Shown piece after piece: positions 61,637 through 64,000 of a stretch of 64,000 bases of DNA. Origin of the DNA: an uncultured Christensenellaceae bacterium (lineage in GTDB: Bacteria > Bacillota > Clostridia > Christensenellales > Borkfalkiaceae); assembly GCA_910587005.1 (NCBI GenBank), contig CAJULB010000002.1:248001-312000 (forward strand), read 5' to 3'. Position 1 is the first letter of the stretch, and each line of letters begins with the position of its first letter. The translations under genes were made by a program, and so were the position numbers. The notes under the pieces were generated by a model. It made no database searches and was not told the origin of the DNA. It was given only the letters and a program-made list of their open reading frames with translations.

Positions 61637-64000
61637 ATGAAGGCTAAACATATAAAAATTACGCTTTTGTCGGCGCTTGCCGTAGTGTGCTGTGTTTTTG
61701 CGTTTTTGGCGCCCGTATTAACGGCAAAAGCCGACGGAGTTGTTTTAGAAGGCGAGGGCAACGAATTTCTGCTTTCGGAAACTTCTTACGGCGCGGACGA
61801 AAAATTCGTATTTACCGCAACCGCCAACTTCGAAAACGGCAACGCGGCGGGAATTGTTTTCGGCGCAAACGAAGATACAAAGTGGGTTTTCAATATTGAC
61901 AGAAACGAAAACCGCGTAAAACTGATTTACTTCTTTGAAGGCGGCGACAAGGTTCTGCGCGACGACTGGTTTATCGGCAACGATAAGATGACCGAAGGCG
62001 AAAAATCAAAGGTCAATCCCAAGGTTGCACAGCTTGATAAGGTTCAGCTTAAAGTTATAATTTCGCCCGAAAACGATAAAGTTCACGCAGAGTTTTACGC
62101 CGACAATATCCAGCGTTTTGCGTTTGACGGCGCGGGCAACGACGTTGAAACAGACCTCAACGCTTTGCAGGACGGAATTGCTTATCAGGGCGGAAGCATA
62201 GGCTATAACTGTTTCAGCGCAAAGGTTGCGTTCAACGATATATATTCGGGGGCGAGCGACTATTCCTACTATACCGAGCTGTACCGCCAGCAATACCATT
62301 TTTCGCAGTATGCGCACTGGAATAACGACCCCAACGGACTTGTTTATTACAACGGCTGGTATCATTTGTATTATCAGACTCACCCGTTCAGCAATTATTG
62401 GAGCGATATGTACTGGGGCCATGCAAGAAGCCGCGATTTGGTGCATTGGCAGCATCTTCCTATTTGTCTTTTCCCCGATACCGATTTTGACGGACGGGAA
62501 AAAGACGGATATATGTGGTCGGGTTCGGCAATGGTATATCACGCAGGCGACAGCGCGGCGGTTGACGCGCTTAACTGGTACCCCAACGGCAACGGCACGG
62601 GGCTTATAGCTTTCTATACCCGCGACGGAGTAATGCAGGACCAGGTTATTATGTCAAGCGACGACGGAGGAATTACCTGGACTAAGCGCAAGCTTATTCC
62701 ACAGACCGTTGCAACCGCGCCCGATGGCATAAATGGCAAAAACGACTGCCGCGACCCCAAAGTTTTTCCCGTTAAAAAGGGTACGGACGGTAAAACAACA
62801 CTGTGGGGCATGGCGCTTACGGGTATGCAATCCTTTAACGTATGGTTTTTGCAGTCTGAGGATTTGCTTAACTGGACTTATGCGGGCGGATTTAAAGCCG
62901 AAGGCGTAAAAGCCGAGTGCCCCGACGTGGTAACTTTAACCGCCGACGATAACACCGTACACAATGTGCTTACGCTGACGGGGCGCAGCTATATAGTAGG
63001 CGAAATAACCTACGACGACAGCGAGCGGAAAATCAAGTTCTGCGATTTGAACGGCAACGATTTAAGCGGTTTGGATACCGTTCCCGTACAGAATATGGAT
63101 TACGGTCCCGATTCTTATGCTGCGCAGAGTTATTATATCGACGATAAAGCAAGCGAATTTTACGGCAAAACCGTTTCGGTAAGCTGGTTCAGCGGAGTTC
63201 CCGGAGCGCCGGCTTCAATTGAAAGCGGTTTGCTTGCCGACGCGCGTAAGGTGTGGAACGGCGGTGGAATGACGATACCCGTGGAATGGGGGTTAAAGAA
63301 AACGGACATCGGTTACGTGCTGACGCAAACTCCGATAGTAAAGAGCGCAGAGGGCTTTAAAGCAATCAAAACTCAGGCATATGCCGGCGCCGATTTGGAT
63401 TTGACGACGGAAAGTGAAAATATCCTTGCCGGCGTAAACGGGCATTGCCTTGAAATAGAAGCGGAAATAATCAATCCAGATAACGCCGCGGTATACTTCC
63501 GCATCAATATGAATTCCAAAGAGTATACCGAAATCGGCTGGAACGCAGAGGACGGATATTACGTTGACCGTACTCATACTGCGGACGCGGGGCTGTCAAT
63601 GAACAACTATCGCGTAAAATATACGTCGGGCGCGTGCGGAGAGGGCAGACAGACCTTCTATATTCTTTCCGATAACGGCGGTGTGGAGGTTTTCTGCGGG
63701 GATTTCGCAATTCCCTTCTATGTGCTTACATTTGCGTCGCCGTATGCGCAGAAGGCTTCTTTTGTTGCGGAGGGTAATGTAACGGTAAGTAAAATCAAAG
63801 TAAACAATATCGGTAACGTCTGGCGCACGGAGGACGCGCAGGAGGGCGAAACCGTGCTCTACGTTGAAAGCGAAAACGTGGAGCTTGACAAAACGCTTAC
63901 CGCTTCAAAAGAGATTACCGTTTATTCGACCTCCGGCGGAGAAATGGAATGGGCGGTTGAAAGCGGTGAAGAGGTTGTATCGGTTGAAAAAACCGAACAC
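61637..64000 (+). CDS. Secreted GH32 fructan hydrolase (partial, runs off the end)
   Basis: 788 codons to the window edge with no stop. Signal peptide 1-32 (ends LTAKA), an N-terminal beta-sandwich (about 35-205), then the GH32 five-bladed catalytic domain: WNNDPNGL with nucleophile Asp231, the RDP motif at 372-374 and the acid/base Glu427 in AECPDVV. It hydrolyses beta-fructans (levan, inulin or sucrose). AGGGGG precedes the ATG. Confidence 0.93.
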   Translation, partial: MKAKHIKITLLSALAVVCCVFAFLAPVLTAKADGVVLEGEGNEFLLSETSYGADEKFVFTATANFENGNAAGIVFGANEDTKWVFNIDRNENRVKLIYFFEGGDKVLRDDWFIGNDKMTEGEKSKVNPKVAQLDKVQLKVIISPENDKVHAEFYADNIQRFAFDGAGNDVETDLNALQDGIAYQGGSIGYNCFSAKVAFNDIYSGASDYSYYTELYRQQYHFSQYAHWNNDPNGLVYYNGWYHLYYQTHPFSNYWSDMYWGHARSRDLVHWQHLPICLFPDTDFDGREKDGYMWSGSAMVYHAGDSAAVDALNWYPNGNGTGLIAFYTRDGVMQDQVIMSSDDGGITWTKRKLIPQTVATAPDGINGKNDCRDPKVFPVKKGTDGKTTLWGMALTGMQSFNVWFLQSEDLLNWTYAGGFKAEGVKAECPDVVTLTADDNTVHNVLTLTGRSYIVGEITYDDSERKIKFCDLNGNDLSGLDTVPVQNMDYGPDSYAAQSYYIDDKASEFYGKTVSVSWFSGVPGAPASIESGLLADARKVWNGGGMTIPVEWGLKKTDIGYVLTQTPIVKSAEGFKAIKTQAYAGADLDLTTESENILAGVNGHCLEIEAEIINPDNAAVYFRINMNSKEYTEIGWNAEDGYYVDRTHTADAGLSMNNYRVKYTSGACGEGRQTFYILSDNGGVEVFCGDFAIPFYVLTFASPYAQKASFVAEGNVTVSKIKVNNIGNVWRTEDAQEGETVLYVESENVELDKTLTASKEITVYSTSGGEMEWAVESGEEVVSVEKTEH

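Overview
The window reads as chromosomal DNA of an uncultured, spore-forming Clostridia-type Firmicute, perhaps near Christensenellales (placement inferred from gene style, not tested). It carries the origin-proximal set rpmH-rnpA-yidD-yidC-jag, dnaN, rsmG, soj and parB, plus spore genes (yyaC, ypeB, sleB, spoIIR, ricT). Housekeeping genes are moderately GC-rich and usually separated by strong hairpin terminators.

Layout. 1-20.9 kb: mostly leftward housekeeping genes (mnmA is rightward): M42 peptidase, DUF697 and DUF2207 membrane proteins, rsmI, ABC exporter, tRNA methyltransferase, ferredoxin, a ricT-holB-tmk-decarboxylase cluster, lysS-greA, an aminotransferase. 20.9-22.7 kb: GTP-type PEP carboxykinase. 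23.2-34.2 kb: origin region. dnaN, rpmH, rnpA, yidD, yidC and jag run left; rsmG, a YpsA-like gene, ftsH, soj and parB run right. No dnaA is present. Two AT-rich gaps (27.3-27.7 and 29.7-30.3 kb) hold DnaA-box-like sequences, and the second also has parS sites. 34.5-38 kb: sleB-ypeB and spoIIR. 39.1-39.6 kb: tRNA cluster (Val, Gly, Cys, Leu).

39.6-53.2 kb: an AT-richer accessory island beginning at tRNA-Leu. It holds a broken tyrosine integrase, TnpV and other mobile-element genes, a decayed toxin-like gene with an immunity-like partner, and a rightward cassette of XRE regulator, DUF2075 ATPase with a nuclease-like N-terminus, Nudix hydrolase, DUF559-like/SF2 helicase (interrupted by TAA), an HTH protein, a UvrD-like helicase with a nuclease-like C-terminus, and a helicase stub. 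The cassette looks like a degrading anti-phage or nucleic-acid-processing locus. 53.2-57.8 kb is a mixed zone with gene fragments, an ABC permease-ATPase fusion, a metallophosphoesterase and a HAD protein. 57.8-64 kb is a fructan/sucrose-type operon (MsmK-like ATPase, membrane protein, fructokinase, secreted GH32 running off the end) behind a LacI-type operator.

Three cross-cutting signals stand out. Several genes have a promoter whose -10 box ends 6-7 bases before the ATG, predicting leaderless mRNAs. Three copies of an intergenic element share a hairpin skeleton with compensating base changes. A second dispersed repeat family (GATGCTTCCGCAAGCGTCAG) switches orientation between 23.0 and 28.5 kb, close to the putative origin.
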